A stretch of DNA of 64,000 nt from Propionispira arboris (GCF_900109225.1 NZ_FNZK01000020.1:1-64000), one strand, 5' to 3'; positions 29,171 to 38,266 are shown, counted from the stretch's first letter. Program-made: numbers and translations. Notes: generated from the letters alone by a model not told the origin.

Positions 29171-29367
29171 CCCTTCCCATCGCTCGCGGGTCTAACGGTG
29201 ATTGCTAAACAGGCAGTTCTCCTGGCTCTAGATCATTGCTCCTCCACGCCTTCCCAAAGCTTATGCTTCAGTGACATTTTGTGGATTCACTCCCTAATAC
29301 AGTGGCGGGACCGCGTTGGCATTTTATCCAACTTCCCTATTAAGTCCTTTCGGACACCTGTTTCAAC
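29171..29367 (-). promoter_or_regulatory. Cobalamin riboswitch 1, before the dehydrogenase-mutA-mutB-meaB operon
   Basis: Read on the minus strand it begins with AACAGGTGTCC, then has GGGAAGTT, the GCCACTGT core and the B12 box AGCCAGGAGAACTGCCTGTT, and ends in GACCCGCGAGCGATGGGAAGGGG. These are the hallmarks of the RF00174-type riboswitch. AACAGG at the 5' end pairs with CCTGTT in the B12 box region. It has its own promoter at 29416-29444 and two terminator hairpins behind it. The operon it leads encodes a B12-dependent enzyme, which is unusual. Confidence 0.93.
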
Positions 29368-29415
29368 ATTATTCAATTGTTAAATTATGAACTTATTGTT
29401 TCATAACTCAAATCT

Positions 29416-29444
29416 ATCCTATCACTTCACTAAATGCTTGTCAA
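29416..29444 (-). promoter_or_regulatory. Promoter of riboswitch 1 and the mutase operon
   Basis: On the minus strand there is a perfect -35 TTGACA (29439-29444), a 17-base spacer and a -10 TAGGAT (29416-29421). The -35 lies within an inverted repeat GCTTGTCA-N7-TGACAAGC (29436-29458), a possible operator. Confidence 0.75.
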
Positions 29445-29534
29445 CAACTCTGACAAGCAAAATTTTATCATGTGTGATCGTTATATGATAGTGTCTTAGT
29501 CTGCAATGTATATTATAAGACCTCTTAAATTTTT

Positions 29535-31535
29535 TTAAAATTTATACGTATATTTCAACATATAGTTAATGGGAGCACTATAATAAGTAGAACTCGAATG
29601 TGAGAGATTGTCTTCACGATTCAAAACGTTATCAATTGTAAACGTAATCTCATTTGCTGCATCTGGACTGTATGTTGTGTTTAATGTTGTAAGAAAATAC
29701 GGTTTTGTCGCAAATGAATGTTCACTTGATGGCGTCTGTACACGTCCGCTCAGATAAGAGCCTGTAATAGATGACAGCCATTTTTCTTTTTTATAGGTAA
29801 CTCCACCGGTAAGCTGTAATCGTCCGAACATTCGATCCCAATAGTCTTTTTTTGTGCTTTTACTCTGTGGATCCTGCCAGGTCACACCCCAATTATAGGA
29901 AAAACCTTTTTCCCCTGTGATATCACAAGAAAGTTCTACACCCGTATTCTTAAAATCTTCATTTGAATAGGTATATGCAGCCTTATTTTTATTCCAGATT
30001 GCGGAAATATTATCCTTGATATCAGTATGAAAAAGGGCTGCCTTCCAATTATGTCGATCGGCATTTTTCTTCCAGCCAATTTCGTAATTTACGCCAGTTT
30101 GCGGTTTAAGTCCTGGATTTGGAATTGCAGTATCACTGGCACCGTACATTTGCGCAAACGTCGGCATAATAAAAGACTGACCGATACTCATATAAACACT
30201 ATTACTTTTATCCAGCTTATGAATGAACTGCCCAGCCATACTAAAATTATTGTAATTATTATCACCCGCTGCTGCGGATGTCCATGTTTCTCTGGCACTG
30301 AATATACCCGTATTGTTCTTATCAAAGGCTTGCTCCCACTGACCAAATATACCCCAGTTGTTGCGGAAATAGTCTTTATACATGGTGTTTTGAGGTGTAT
30401 AAAGATACTGATAACTCTCACGCTGCAAATCCATTCCAAAAATTGCGGTGACTTTATCACTAACATGCCAGCTCTTTTGCGCATCAACTCCATAGGTTAT
30501 ATTTTTTTCACGCGTATTATACCATCCATTTGGCGTCTTTGCTCCTGTGCTGCTAATATAAGTAGGACCATAGGATTCGACCGTTCCTGTATTAAAATAC
30601 CCACTGGCTTTCCAATCACCGTCATGAAAATGAATCTGACTCACATGCTGATCTGTTGTATATGTTCTGCCATTAAACATATCACCATTGCTAATACCTG
30701 AAGTTGTATGATCTACACGATCAACATAACGATTATATGTAGCTTTTGTTTGGTAATTGTTATACAGTACATCCCAATGATCATTAATTTTCCAGTTAAA
30801 CCCGATATTTTCTTTTTCAATATCCTTTATATCGGTGCGTGTACTTCCATTAAACTTTACAGAATCCACATCCGCTTCGCTAATTCCATCAAGTTTGCGC
30901 CATTTATCAAGATTATAATTTACACTGAAGTTCTCATCACCAACATTCATGTTATACGCTTGCTGACCGTAGTTGCCAAACCCGGTGCTCACCTGATTCA
31001 GTGCCACACCTTTTTTTGTAATGATATTCACAGTTCCCCCCATTGCATCACTGCCATAAAGTACGGAACCACCACCTTTGACAATTTCGATACGCTCAAT
31101 GCTTTCCGCTGGAATTGCATCAATATTATACTTGCCACGCCATGAAACCGGATTTCCATTAATAAGTACCAATGTACCATTCCCGTTTCCGCGAATATTG
31201 ATTTCATTGATCATAGACCCCATTGATGCAGCCATTGGTCCAAATGATTTATACACCAAACCATTAACCTTTGAAAGTGCTTCCGCTGCATTTTTTGCTC
31301 CGCTCGCTTTAATCTGTTTTGCGGTAATTACAATTGTAGCCGCTGGAACATCTGTATCTTTTTTCTCACTGCGTGTTGCCGTAACAACAACCTCATCGAG
31401 TGCATACTCATCAATCGTATCCTTCGTCTTTTGCTCTGCCGTTATTTTTTGTTGTGCCTTTGCCGCAAAGCCAGTCGTTGCCCCCGCTGCCAAAGCACAG
31501 GCAATGACCATACACAAATATTTTTTCTTTTTCAT
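29535..31535 (-). CDS. btuB: TonB-dependent outer-membrane receptor, BtuB-like (second)
   Basis: A 666-residue receptor with a signal peptide (MKKKKYLCMVIACALAAG..., cut near GFAAKA), a TonB box in YALDEVVVTATR, a plug with LVLINGNPVSWRG and IERIEIVKGGGSVLYGSDAMGG, and a barrel that ends MLKYTYKF, with terminal Phe. The ATG at 31535 has GAGAGGGG upstream. Last gene of the btuF-btuD-btuC-exbB-exbD-tonB-btuB run behind riboswitch 2, which points to corrinoid as the ligand. Confidence 0.88.
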   Translation of the reverse strand: MKKKKYLCMVIACALAAGATTGFAAKAQQKITAEQKTKDTIDEYALDEVVVTATRSEKKDTDVPAATIVITAKQIKASGAKNAAEALSKVNGLVYKSFGPMAASMGSMINEINIRGNGNGTLVLINGNPVSWRGKYNIDAIPAESIERIEIVKGGGSVLYGSDAMGGTVNIITKKGVALNQVSTGFGNYGQQAYNMNVGDENFSVNYNLDKWRKLDGISEADVDSVKFNGSTRTDIKDIEKENIGFNWKINDHWDVLYNNYQTKATYNRYVDRVDHTTSGISNGDMFNGRTYTTDQHVSQIHFHDGDWKASGYFNTGTVESYGPTYISSTGAKTPNGWYNTREKNITYGVDAQKSWHVSDKVTAIFGMDLQRESYQYLYTPQNTMYKDYFRNNWGIFGQWEQAFDKNNTGIFSARETWTSAAAGDNNYNNFSMAGQFIHKLDKSNSVYMSIGQSFIMPTFAQMYGASDTAIPNPGLKPQTGVNYEIGWKKNADRHNWKAALFHTDIKDNISAIWNKNKAAYTYSNEDFKNTGVELSCDITGEKGFSYNWGVTWQDPQSKSTKKDYWDRMFGRLQLTGGVTYKKEKWLSSITGSYLSGRVQTPSSEHSFATKPYFLTTLNTTYSPDAANEITFTIDNVLNREDNLSHSSSTYYSAPINYMLKYTYKF

Positions 31536-31642
31536 CTTTAAACCCCTCTCTTTCCTCATACAGCAGACTCTTTTTTATATAATGCCGTATTCGTTAATAC
31601 ATTCACAATTTATAAAATGTTTTACTTCCATATATATAATTT

Positions 31643-32416
31643 TCAATTCAAGTTGAATTGAAATGTACGTTTTACCCCACAACGCACCGGATCGCCAGCG
31701 CTATTTTCTGCCGGTGAAAAACGATACTGATACGCAGCCGCTTCAGCGGCATGATCCATCTCATCGTAACCCGAAGAAGCTATAAGTGACACACTCTCAA
31801 CGCTGCCATCTGTACCCACAATCATTTTGAGCACAACCTGCCCTTCAATACCTTCACTACGCAAATTTCTCGGATAGGAAACCGCTGCAGCAGTTATAAG
31901 CTGTGGTGGAATTTGGGGCCTCAAAGCATTTGCATTGTCATCACCGTTTCCGGTACCGCTCCCTGATCCGTTTTCATTTCCTGTACCCTTATTCCCATTC
32001 CCTGTTTTGTTACCCTCACCTTTTCCAATACCTTGCCCACTCGCCTTATCAGAAGAACCACTTCCTGCATCATTGTGGCTGGACACTGCCTGAGAATTGC
32101 CTTTTTGTTGTTCTTCCTGCTGTTCGGATTTTTGTGCTTTTTCCGTATAATATTCAGAAATAGATGGCTTCTTCGTATCTGCGTTCATTACAATTTCCGA
32201 ATTTGAGACCGTTCCAGAGGCCTCTGATTCCGGTGATCCGCTCCCTGATGATCCACTTTTTTCTTCGGCATCATAGATTGCTACATCCATCACCTGTTTT
32301 TGCGGCTGTCCTACATACAAAAAAAAACCCGTCGAAGCAATAAGTATAAACACAATACTATGAAGTAAAAGTGATACACTTATGGCAATCCGCTCGTTTT
32401 TACAATTATCTTGCAT
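31643..32416 (-). CDS. tonB: TonB energy-transducing protein
   Basis: A 257-residue periplasm-spanning protein: a short cytoplasmic N-terminus, one transmembrane helix (about residues 12-36, starting SVSLLLHSIVF, with the Ser-His pair that contacts ExbBD), a long linker, and a C-terminal TonB domain (YPRNLRSEGIEGQVVLKMIV ... YRFSPAENSAGDPV). The linker is rich in Gly, Ser, Asn and Lys and not in the usual Pro-Glu/Pro-Lys repeats. It couples ExbB/ExbD to the receptors. GGGAGG precedes the ATG. Confidence 0.9.
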   Translation of the reverse strand: MQDNCKNERIAISVSLLLHSIVFILIASTGFFLYVGQPQKQVMDVAIYDAEEKSGSSGSGSPESEASGTVSNSEIVMNADTKKPSISEYYTEKAQKSEQQEEQQKGNSQAVSSHNDAGSGSSDKASGQGIGKGEGNKTGNGNKGTGNENGSGSGTGNGDDNANALRPQIPPQLITAAAVSYPRNLRSEGIEGQVVLKMIVGTDGSVESVSLIASSGYDEMDHAAEAAAYQYRFSPAENSAGDPVRCGVKRTFQFNLN

Positions 32417-32421
32417 TATTC

Positions 32422-32829
32422 TTACCTCCCGGAATCTGCTGCCAAACCAAAGTGCAGGATTCCTTGTGCCTTTAAATGATCAAGAAAAACGACAATTTTA
32501 CCATAATCAAGTTGTTGGTCTGCCCGCAGCACCAGTGCAAACTTTGGATTTTTTTTATTTTCGTTTTTTGCTTGTACAAGCAAAGTCTTTTCATCTATTT
32601 CTTTATCTTCGAGCCACAGTGAACCATCCTTTTTCATTGTAACGAGATACGTTACACTCGTCTGCATCTCCGCGTGATCGGCTTTTGGCATATCAACAGG
32701 AATGGTCTTCAGATTCACCATATAGAGTGTACTCAACATAAAAAATACCAATAGAAAAAACATAATATCAATCATCGGAATAATCATGACTTCTGGCTTT
32801 ATAAAGATACGACGATCACGCAGTCTCAT
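32422..32829 (-). CDS. exbD: ExbD-type motor protein
   Basis: A 135-residue ExbD/TolR-family protein with one N-terminal transmembrane helix containing the proton-carrying Asp in PMIDIMFFLLVFFM, then a periplasmic domain (VPVDMPKADH-like segment, LVLRADQQLDYGKIV). It overlaps the exbB end by 14 bases and is followed at once by tonB. With ExbB it forms the proton-driven motor for TonB. Confidence 0.92.
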   Translation of the reverse strand: MRLRDRRIFIKPEVMIIPMIDIMFFLLVFFMLSTLYMVNLKTIPVDMPKADHAEMQTSVTYLVTMKKDGSLWLEDKEIDEKTLLVQAKNENKKNPKFALVLRADQQLDYGKIVVFLDHLKAQGILHFGLAADSGR

Positions 32830-33448
32830 AGTCTTTCACCTGCTCTTTTTGATTTTCCAGCATAGAAAAGCACTGTTCCATATCCGTTATAATAAGTTCA
32901 ATGCGCTGCATGAAATACGCATGTACTGCTAATGAAATCATTGCTACACACAACCCCATTGCCGTAGCAATAAGGGCTTCACCAATACCACCCGTAATCG
33001 CCATTGCCTGTCCCGACGCCAAATTAAATATGCTAAAAGCCGAAATCATCCCGCTAATCGTTCCAAGTAGTCCGAGCAATGGTGCCATCGTTACAATCAC
33101 ACTTAAATAGTAAAGTCGGCTACGCAATTTTGACAGTGCAATACCCGACTGTATTTCCATATAAGCAGAAACATGCCGTGTATTTTTCTCCATTTTTATC
33201 ATCGTACTGTACAAGATCCCTGCTAAAGTACCTGGTGCTGTATGTGCCATATTTTTAGCTTCGTCGACCTTTCCATTCGCCAATAACAAATAAAATTCTC
33301 GTGAAAATTTTCGTCCAGAGTCAGCCTTTTGAAAATATAAACTCCGTTCTACTGCGATTGTTACAACAAAAATCGAACACAACAGCAATATATACATAAC
33401 AAATCCACCCTTGTGAAAAAATTCCACGCCCTGCATTATAAAATCCAT
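32816..33448 (-). CDS. exbB: ExbB-type motor protein (MotA/TolQ/ExbB family)
   Basis: About 210 residues with an N-terminal helix (GGFVMYILLLCSIFVVTIAVERSLYF), a cytoplasmic loop, and two helices containing APLLGLLGTISGMISAF and GIGEALIATAMGLCVAM, the conserved MotA/TolQ/ExbB regions. The ATG at 33448 has AAGGAG 10 bases upstream; a TTG at 33457 lies next to that site. It is part of the corrinoid uptake operon. Confidence 0.92.
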   Translation of the reverse strand: MDFIMQGVEFFHKGGFVMYILLLCSIFVVTIAVERSLYFQKADSGRKFSREFYLLLANGKVDEAKNMAHTAPGTLAGILYSTMIKMEKNTRHVSAYMEIQSGIALSKLRSRLYYLSVIVTMAPLLGLLGTISGMISAFSIFNLASGQAMAITGGIGEALIATAMGLCVAMISLAVHAYFMQRIELIITDMEQCFSMLENQKEQVKDYETA

Positions 33449-33538
33449 CTCTACCAAACTCCTTCTCCTCTATAGATCCTGTTAAACTCTTATATGCTTG
33501 TATTCGTCAATGTTTTTCTTTGGTTTCATTTTATCTGC

Positions 33539-34564
33539 TCAACGGCTCATATTTCTTGTTCGCCGCAACAAGTAGAGAAAATACGGTGTTCCTAAAACAG
33601 CTGTCATGACCCCTACACGTATCTCAATGGGCGGCATTATAATCCGCCCGATCGTATCACACAACACGAGAAATGTACCTCCGGCAATAATACTCGCTGG
33701 CAGGAGACGACGATGATCCGGCCCAACCAGCATACGCATCATATGCGGCACAACAAGACCGACAAAGCCAATATTACCACTCACACAAACCCCCGTCGCT
33801 GTTGTTAGTGAAGCTATAATCAGCAAAAACAATCGAAAAGGCATCACTGGCATGCCAACAGCTTTGGCCTCCACATCACCAAGCACAAGGATATTTAAGT
33901 GACGTGCCATAAGAAGCATTACACCAATCCCACCACAGATAGGCCCCACCGCCAAAAATACATGTTCCCATCGTCTATAGTCAAGGCCACCAATTGTCCA
34001 AAATAAATACTGCTGCATTTTCTGTTCATTCATCATTGTCAATATCCCTGATGTCATGGCCCCAAGCAGCATGCCAACGACAACACCAGACAAAAGTAAG
34101 GTCATAACTGGTATACGTCCATGACGCATTGCTAAAAACACCGTAAGTGTCACAGCTAAAAGTGCGCCGGCAAAGGCAAAAAGCGGCATGTAGAACATGC
34201 TGAGCTCCGTAAGTCCTAACGCAATTGCAATAACGGCACCAACAGATGCCCCACTCGAAACGCCAATTATTCCTGGATCCGCCAGTGGATTGCTAAAAAT
34301 CCCCTGCATAACCGCTCCGGATGCCCCCAGTCCAGCCCCAACCAGAAGGCCGACAAGCGTACGCGGCATACGAATATGATACAGCACTGCCTGCTGTTCT
34401 GGTGTAAAGGGAACATCTGCAAAAAGCGGAATATGCAATTCATGGCATAGCATTGCTAAAATATTTTCAAACGGAATATCTATTTGCCCCCAGGATAATG
34501 AAATAAGAGAAATTATAAAGAAACACACAAATAAGAGAGGAAAAAAAACTGTCATTTTTTTCAT
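33539..34564 (-). CDS. btuC: Cobalamin-type ABC permease, BtuC/FecCD family
   Basis: A 341-residue permease with about ten membrane helices. RMPRTLVGLLVGAGLGASGAVMQGIFSNPLADPGIIGVSSGAS and GFVGLVVPHMMRMLVGPDHR are family hallmarks; the second contains the loop that meets the ATPase. It overlaps the ATPase gene by 4 bases. Located between btuF/btuD and exbB behind a cobalamin riboswitch, it most probably imports corrinoids across the inner membrane. Confidence 0.9.
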   Translation of the reverse strand: MKKMTVFFPLLFVCFFIISLISLSWGQIDIPFENILAMLCHELHIPLFADVPFTPEQQAVLYHIRMPRTLVGLLVGAGLGASGAVMQGIFSNPLADPGIIGVSSGASVGAVIAIALGLTELSMFYMPLFAFAGALLAVTLTVFLAMRHGRIPVMTLLLSGVVVGMLLGAMTSGILTMMNEQKMQQYLFWTIGGLDYRRWEHVFLAVGPICGGIGVMLLMARHLNILVLGDVEAKAVGMPVMPFRLFLLIIASLTTATGVCVSGNIGFVGLVVPHMMRMLVGPDHRRLLPASIIAGGTFLVLCDTIGRIIMPPIEIRVGVMTAVLGTPYFLYLLRRTRNMSR

Positions 34565-35436
34565 CTAAATTGCTCCTCGCTTTGGCATTCATTCGTAACT
34601 GTATTCACCGCATCAATTCTATATAAAAGTCTTTCCATGGAAATATCTCTATCCGCATGAACCGTAAACACCTCAATATTGCCTGTTAACGGATTCTTGA
34701 CGACTTTTACGGTCACACCATAGGCCTGACTCAGATGTTCCTCCGTGAGAACCTCATCAGCCGAACCATTGGCGATCACACCGCCGTTCCCCACAAGTAT
34801 GATTCGAGAACAAAATCGGGCAGCAAGTGCCAATTCGTGTACAACCATTATCACAGTTTTACCAGCCCGGCACATATTTTGACAAAACCAAAAAATTTCT
34901 TCCTGATAAAAAACATCCAGTCCGGTTGTCGGTTCATCAAGGAAAAGAATTGGTGTCTGCTGCGCGAGAACCTTCGCCAAAAGTACACGTTGACGCTGCC
35001 CGCCTGAGATCGCATGCATCGTCTTATCGGCAAGATCCAACACACCTGTATATTCCATACAAGCACGAACAATTTTCCAATCCTTTGCACTTTCTTTCTG
35101 CCACCATTTTAAATGTGGATAGCGCCCTGCAAGAACAATCTCTTTTGCCGTATAACCAAAAGCAATCTCTGCATACTGTTGTAAATAGCCAACCTGACAG
35201 GCAAAATCATGTGCAGTAAGCTCCTGTACTTTTCGTCCATTTATTTCCACTAAACCTGTTAGCACAGGCAAAAATCCCCTCATTGTCTTTAAAAGGGTGC
35301 TTTTGCCTGCGCCATTCGGCCCAATCAAGCCAACCATTTCACCTTTATTAATAGCAAAAGAAACCTTATCTAATACAGGCTGTTTCATATACCCGGCACT
35401 TATATCTTTAACCTTTACAACCACCTCTGTAGCCAT
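34561..35436 (-). CDS. btuD: Cobalamin-type ABC ATP-binding protein
   Basis: A 291-residue ATPase with Walker A GPNGAGKSTLLK, Q-loop YLQQYAEI, signature ISGGQRQRV, Walker B PILFLDEPTTGLD and switch His in VVHELAL. A C-terminal extension of about 40 residues follows the FhuC/BtuD core. It partners the FecCD permease just downstream. Regulation comes from the riboswitch at 36688-36887. Confidence 0.9.
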   Translation of the reverse strand: MATEVVVKVKDISAGYMKQPVLDKVSFAINKGEMVGLIGPNGAGKSTLLKTMRGFLPVLTGLVEINGRKVQELTAHDFACQVGYLQQYAEIAFGYTAKEIVLAGRYPHLKWWQKESAKDWKIVRACMEYTGVLDLADKTMHAISGGQRQRVLLAKVLAQQTPILFLDEPTTGLDVFYQEEIFWFCQNMCRAGKTVIMVVHELALAARFCSRIILVGNGGVIANGSADEVLTEEHLSQAYGVTVKVVKNPLTGNIEVFTVHADRDISMERLLYRIDAVNTVTNECQSEEQFR

Positions 35437-35509
35437 GTTTTTTCAACCACCAATCTCAGCTATTATTCTCGCAAATGAATCCTTTATCTTATAAATTTTG
35501 GCACTTTAC

Positions 35510-36535
35510 TTAATGGCTGCCCTCTTCTACCGCAGAAATATGGCATGTATGCGGCTGCTTAAAATCATCGCCATACAAAACATAGGCCGTCTCTTGTATA
35601 CCAAATACCATATTCTGAGATACATTATAAATATAACGGGCCCATGGCCGACAAAGATGCTTTTCCCTCACTGCCGTCATCGTTTGCAGGGAAGGATCTC
35701 TTACATATTCCTGCCCAAAATCATCTTCACGAGAAGATCCCCCCGGATATGACGGCAAAAACAAGAAATCGGGATTGAGTGCTACAAGCTGTTCCTTACT
35801 CATAGATTGCCCGTTTTTATTGCCTGCAAGCGCCTTGCCATTAACCGCTTCGGCATATTTACACATATCATCAAACGTACACCCACTGCCACCATACGAT
35901 GCCATAATGGATATGAGTACTGCTTTTTTGTTTTTTTGTTCGCTTGGAACCCGTGCTACTTTTTCTTCAATCTCCACAATCTTTGCATCCATTTGTGCTA
36001 AAATATTTTCCCCACGCTCCGGTTCCCCGATTGCCTGTGCAATAAGTTTTACGGAAGCGCGTACATCCTTGATTCCTTTTGGGGTTTTACAAACAAGTAC
36101 AGGAATTTCAAGATCGCGCAAGGCCGCTATATTTTCCAATGGTATCCAGTTTGGAACAATCACAAGATCAGGTCGCAAAGCTGCCGTTGCTTCAACAGAC
36201 GGATTACGTGGTATCTTTTGTGGTATTTGTTTGGCAAGATTTACAACATTTGAAGACTGAGGGTCGTCCAGATTTTCATTAATCGCCGCCATGCGTTTGG
36301 GGTGTACAAGTCCCAACACAATTTCATCGGTTCCAATTGAAAATGTTACAATTCGCTGTGGTTTTGCCTTTAACTTTACGACAGTTCCCTGCGCATCCAC
36401 AACTTCATAAGATGTATCCAAAGCTTCTTTGCTTACAATCATAGACGAGTTATCACTTTGACATCCGCCCGCAATCATACACAAAAACAATACAAATAGA
36501 ATTCTTCCATATTTCTGCTTAACTTTTTTGATCAT
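35510..36535 (-). CDS. btuF: Corrinoid-binding lipoprotein, BtuF-like
   Basis: About 341 residues, with a lipoprotein signal (LFLCMIAGGC). The class III binding-protein fold is shown by QRIVTFSIGTDEIVLGL and LNPDFLFLPSYPGG. The ATG at 36535 has GGAGGA 8 bases upstream; an in-frame ATG at 36550 overlaps that site. Paralogous to the lipoprotein at 18480-19415. First gene of the btuFDC-exbBD-tonB-btuB run, directly behind riboswitch 2 and its terminator. Confidence 0.87.
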   Translation of the reverse strand: MIKKVKQKYGRILFVLFLCMIAGGCQSDNSSMIVSKEALDTSYEVVDAQGTVVKLKAKPQRIVTFSIGTDEIVLGLVHPKRMAAINENLDDPQSSNVVNLAKQIPQKIPRNPSVEATAALRPDLVIVPNWIPLENIAALRDLEIPVLVCKTPKGIKDVRASVKLIAQAIGEPERGENILAQMDAKIVEIEEKVARVPSEQKNKKAVLISIMASYGGSGCTFDDMCKYAEAVNGKALAGNKNGQSMSKEQLVALNPDFLFLPSYPGGSSREDDFGQEYVRDPSLQTMTAVREKHLCRPWARYIYNVSQNMVFGIQETAYVLYGDDFKQPHTCHISAVEEGSH

Positions 36536-36624
36536 TTGACATTCCTCCATTTTATAGAAACAACACGCTCTTTACACGACTAGAGGAAAATGCCCTACTG
36601 TTTTCTTCATACTAGGAATAAAAT

Positions 36625-36654
36625 AAAAAAATCCTGACACTATGTCAGGATTTT
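36625..36654 (-). terminator. Riboswitch-2 terminator
   Basis: On the minus strand AATCCTGACATAGTGTCAGGATT is followed by a long T-run. It lies between riboswitch 2 and btuF and is the presumed expression platform. Confidence 0.9.
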
Positions 36655-36687
36655 CATACGTAAATAAATAGAAATATTTCGTGCAAA

Positions 36688-36887
36688 ATCCCCATCCCTA
36701 TCGCTCGCAGGTCAAATGGTGATTGTTAAACAGGCAGTTCTCCTGGCTCTAGATCATCATTCCTCCACGCCTTCCCAAAGTTTGTGCTTTAGTGACATTT
36801 TGTGGATTCACTCCCTAATACAGTGGCGGGACCGCGTTGGCTTTACACCAAACTTCCCTATTAAGTCTTTGCAGACACCTGTTTCCA
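36688..36887 (-). promoter_or_regulatory. Cobalamin riboswitch 2, before btuFDC-exbBD-tonB-btuB
   Basis: Minus-strand RNA with the 5' AACAGGTGTC strand, the GCCACTGT core and the B12 box AGCCAGGAGAACTGCCTGTT, ending near GGGATGGGGAT. Its 5' boundary lies only about 25 bases after the cbiK stop codon, and no convincing promoter is seen in that gap, so at least part of its transcription probably comes from the cbiK promoter. Confidence 0.93.
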
Positions 36888-36912
36888 TGTTATTAAATTT
36901 AAAATTTAATTC

Positions 36913-37947
36913 TTATTTTTTCTGCATATGATGAACTACAGGTTTAACTGTTTCATTTTCTAGTGCATTCCATGATTCATTCGCACGATCAACGAAAAGC
37001 TTCCGAACATTTTCATTTTCGCCTGCACCATGAATATATGTATCTACTTTAAAGCCTTCTTTTTCTAAAATAGATTTATGTGAATCTGGTTCTGCACCCG
37101 CCATGTCATTATTCGCATGATCACCGGCAACCATCATACCAGGAATCAATGTAACATGATTAATTCCTTTGGCTTTTAATTTTGGAATAATCGTTTCTAA
37201 ACTTGGCCAGCCTTCGACCGTATACAGCAGCACATTATTCATTCCCATTTCATCAATGCGAGCCTGTATAACTGAATAATACGCATTACCTGGATGCGGT
37301 GTACCATGCTGCATTATTAATACAGCATCTTTTTTCCCTGTTTTAGGAAATTCTGTTTTGAATGCATTTAAGAATTCTGTAACATCATCTCTTTGTTTTT
37401 CCTGTCCGGTCCAATACATCAAAGATGTTCCCAATGTCATTTTTTTAAATTCTGTTTTGTATAAGTCAAAAATTGCACTATCATATGCATATTCCATTCC
37501 CGGAATCAGATCCAGTGACGTAAGAGCTACACGAGTATAACCATCTTGTTTTAAAGCAGTTAAAGCTTCTTCTGGTGTTTGAATTTTAATACCTTCTTTA
37601 GCCTGAATGCGATCAACAATAATGTGAGAAGTAAAAGCTAAGACCACTTTCGTATCAGGATGTGCTGCTTGAATATCTGCAACTGTTTTTTCAATGGTTG
37701 CCTTACGCGATTCTTTAAAGGTTGTACCAAAGCTCATGACAACGATGGCATCTTTGTTTGCTAAATTTTTCATTTCGGGATTTTCAAAAACACGAACCCC
37801 AATTTCTGCTGCCTGTTTTAACGCTGGTGTTGCATCTTTAACCTCTGGATTCAGTTCATAACTTGCATAACTCGTTGTCATTCCCACACCCACAAAAGCT
37901 GCACAAGCCAGAGATGTGATAAGCACTTTTTTCCAATTTTGTTTCAT
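36913..37947 (-). CDS. cbiK: Exported sirohydrochlorin cobaltochelatase-like protein (CbiK family)
   Basis: A 344-residue class II chelatase with an N-terminal signal peptide (MKQNWKKVLITSLACAAF..., cut near SYASYE) that cytosolic CbiK lacks. The two metal-binding histidine regions are intact: MQHGTPHPGNAY and PGMMVAGDHANNDMAG, the latter followed by EPDSHKS. The start at 37947 has AGGAGG. A periplasmic CbiK is known from Desulfovibrio, where a heme or metal delivery role has been suggested. Here it precedes the corrinoid uptake operon and follows a cobalamin riboswitch and a promoter with a Fur-like site. A second, cytosolic copy is at 54771. Confidence 0.9.
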   Translation of the reverse strand: MKQNWKKVLITSLACAAFVGVGMTTSYASYELNPEVKDATPALKQAAEIGVRVFENPEMKNLANKDAIVVMSFGTTFKESRKATIEKTVADIQAAHPDTKVVLAFTSHIIVDRIQAKEGIKIQTPEEALTALKQDGYTRVALTSLDLIPGMEYAYDSAIFDLYKTEFKKMTLGTSLMYWTGQEKQRDDVTEFLNAFKTEFPKTGKKDAVLIMQHGTPHPGNAYYSVIQARIDEMGMNNVLLYTVEGWPSLETIIPKLKAKGINHVTLIPGMMVAGDHANNDMAGAEPDSHKSILEKEGFKVDTYIHGAGENENVRKLFVDRANESWNALENETVKPVVHHMQKK

Positions 37948-38221
37948 TATTTTTCCTCCTAAAATAAATAAATACATGCTATTAAAGTTATTGCTCTAGT
38001 AACATCAAATAAAGCTATCTTGGTTATACAGTTCACCTCCATATAGTCTAAACCATTACATTTGCGAAATATCTGAAAGCTGCATCTGCAACTCTTCTTG
38101 AAAAAGGCATGTTCCAAAAAAATTGGAACATGTAAGTACTTCAAGGCATAAAATATATGAGTAATATTCTCCTGTAAAAGCTACTAAACAGGAAAAACTT
38201 TTCGACAAGTATTAAGCTGAC
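37948..38221 (-). other. Leader between riboswitch 3 and the exported cbiK
   Basis: This 274-base stretch holds a perfect 10-base hairpin CATGTTCCAA-N7-TTGGAACATG at about 38108-38134. A short hydrophobic frame of about 27 codons ends at the TAG that overlaps the cbiK ribosome site (MEVNCITKIAL ... ITLIACIYLF). The frame has no clear ribosome site of its own. No other gene is seen. Confidence 0.4.
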
Positions 38222-38266
38222 AAAAAGACCTCTTTTTGCGCAAACAAAAAGAGGTCTTTATTTTTC
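38222..38266 (-). terminator. Second hairpin behind riboswitch 3
   Basis: AAAAAGACCTCTTTTTG pairs with CAAAAAGAGGTCTTT around a GCGCAAA-type loop. It is the counterpart of the hairpin at 29050-29092. Confidence 0.8.
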
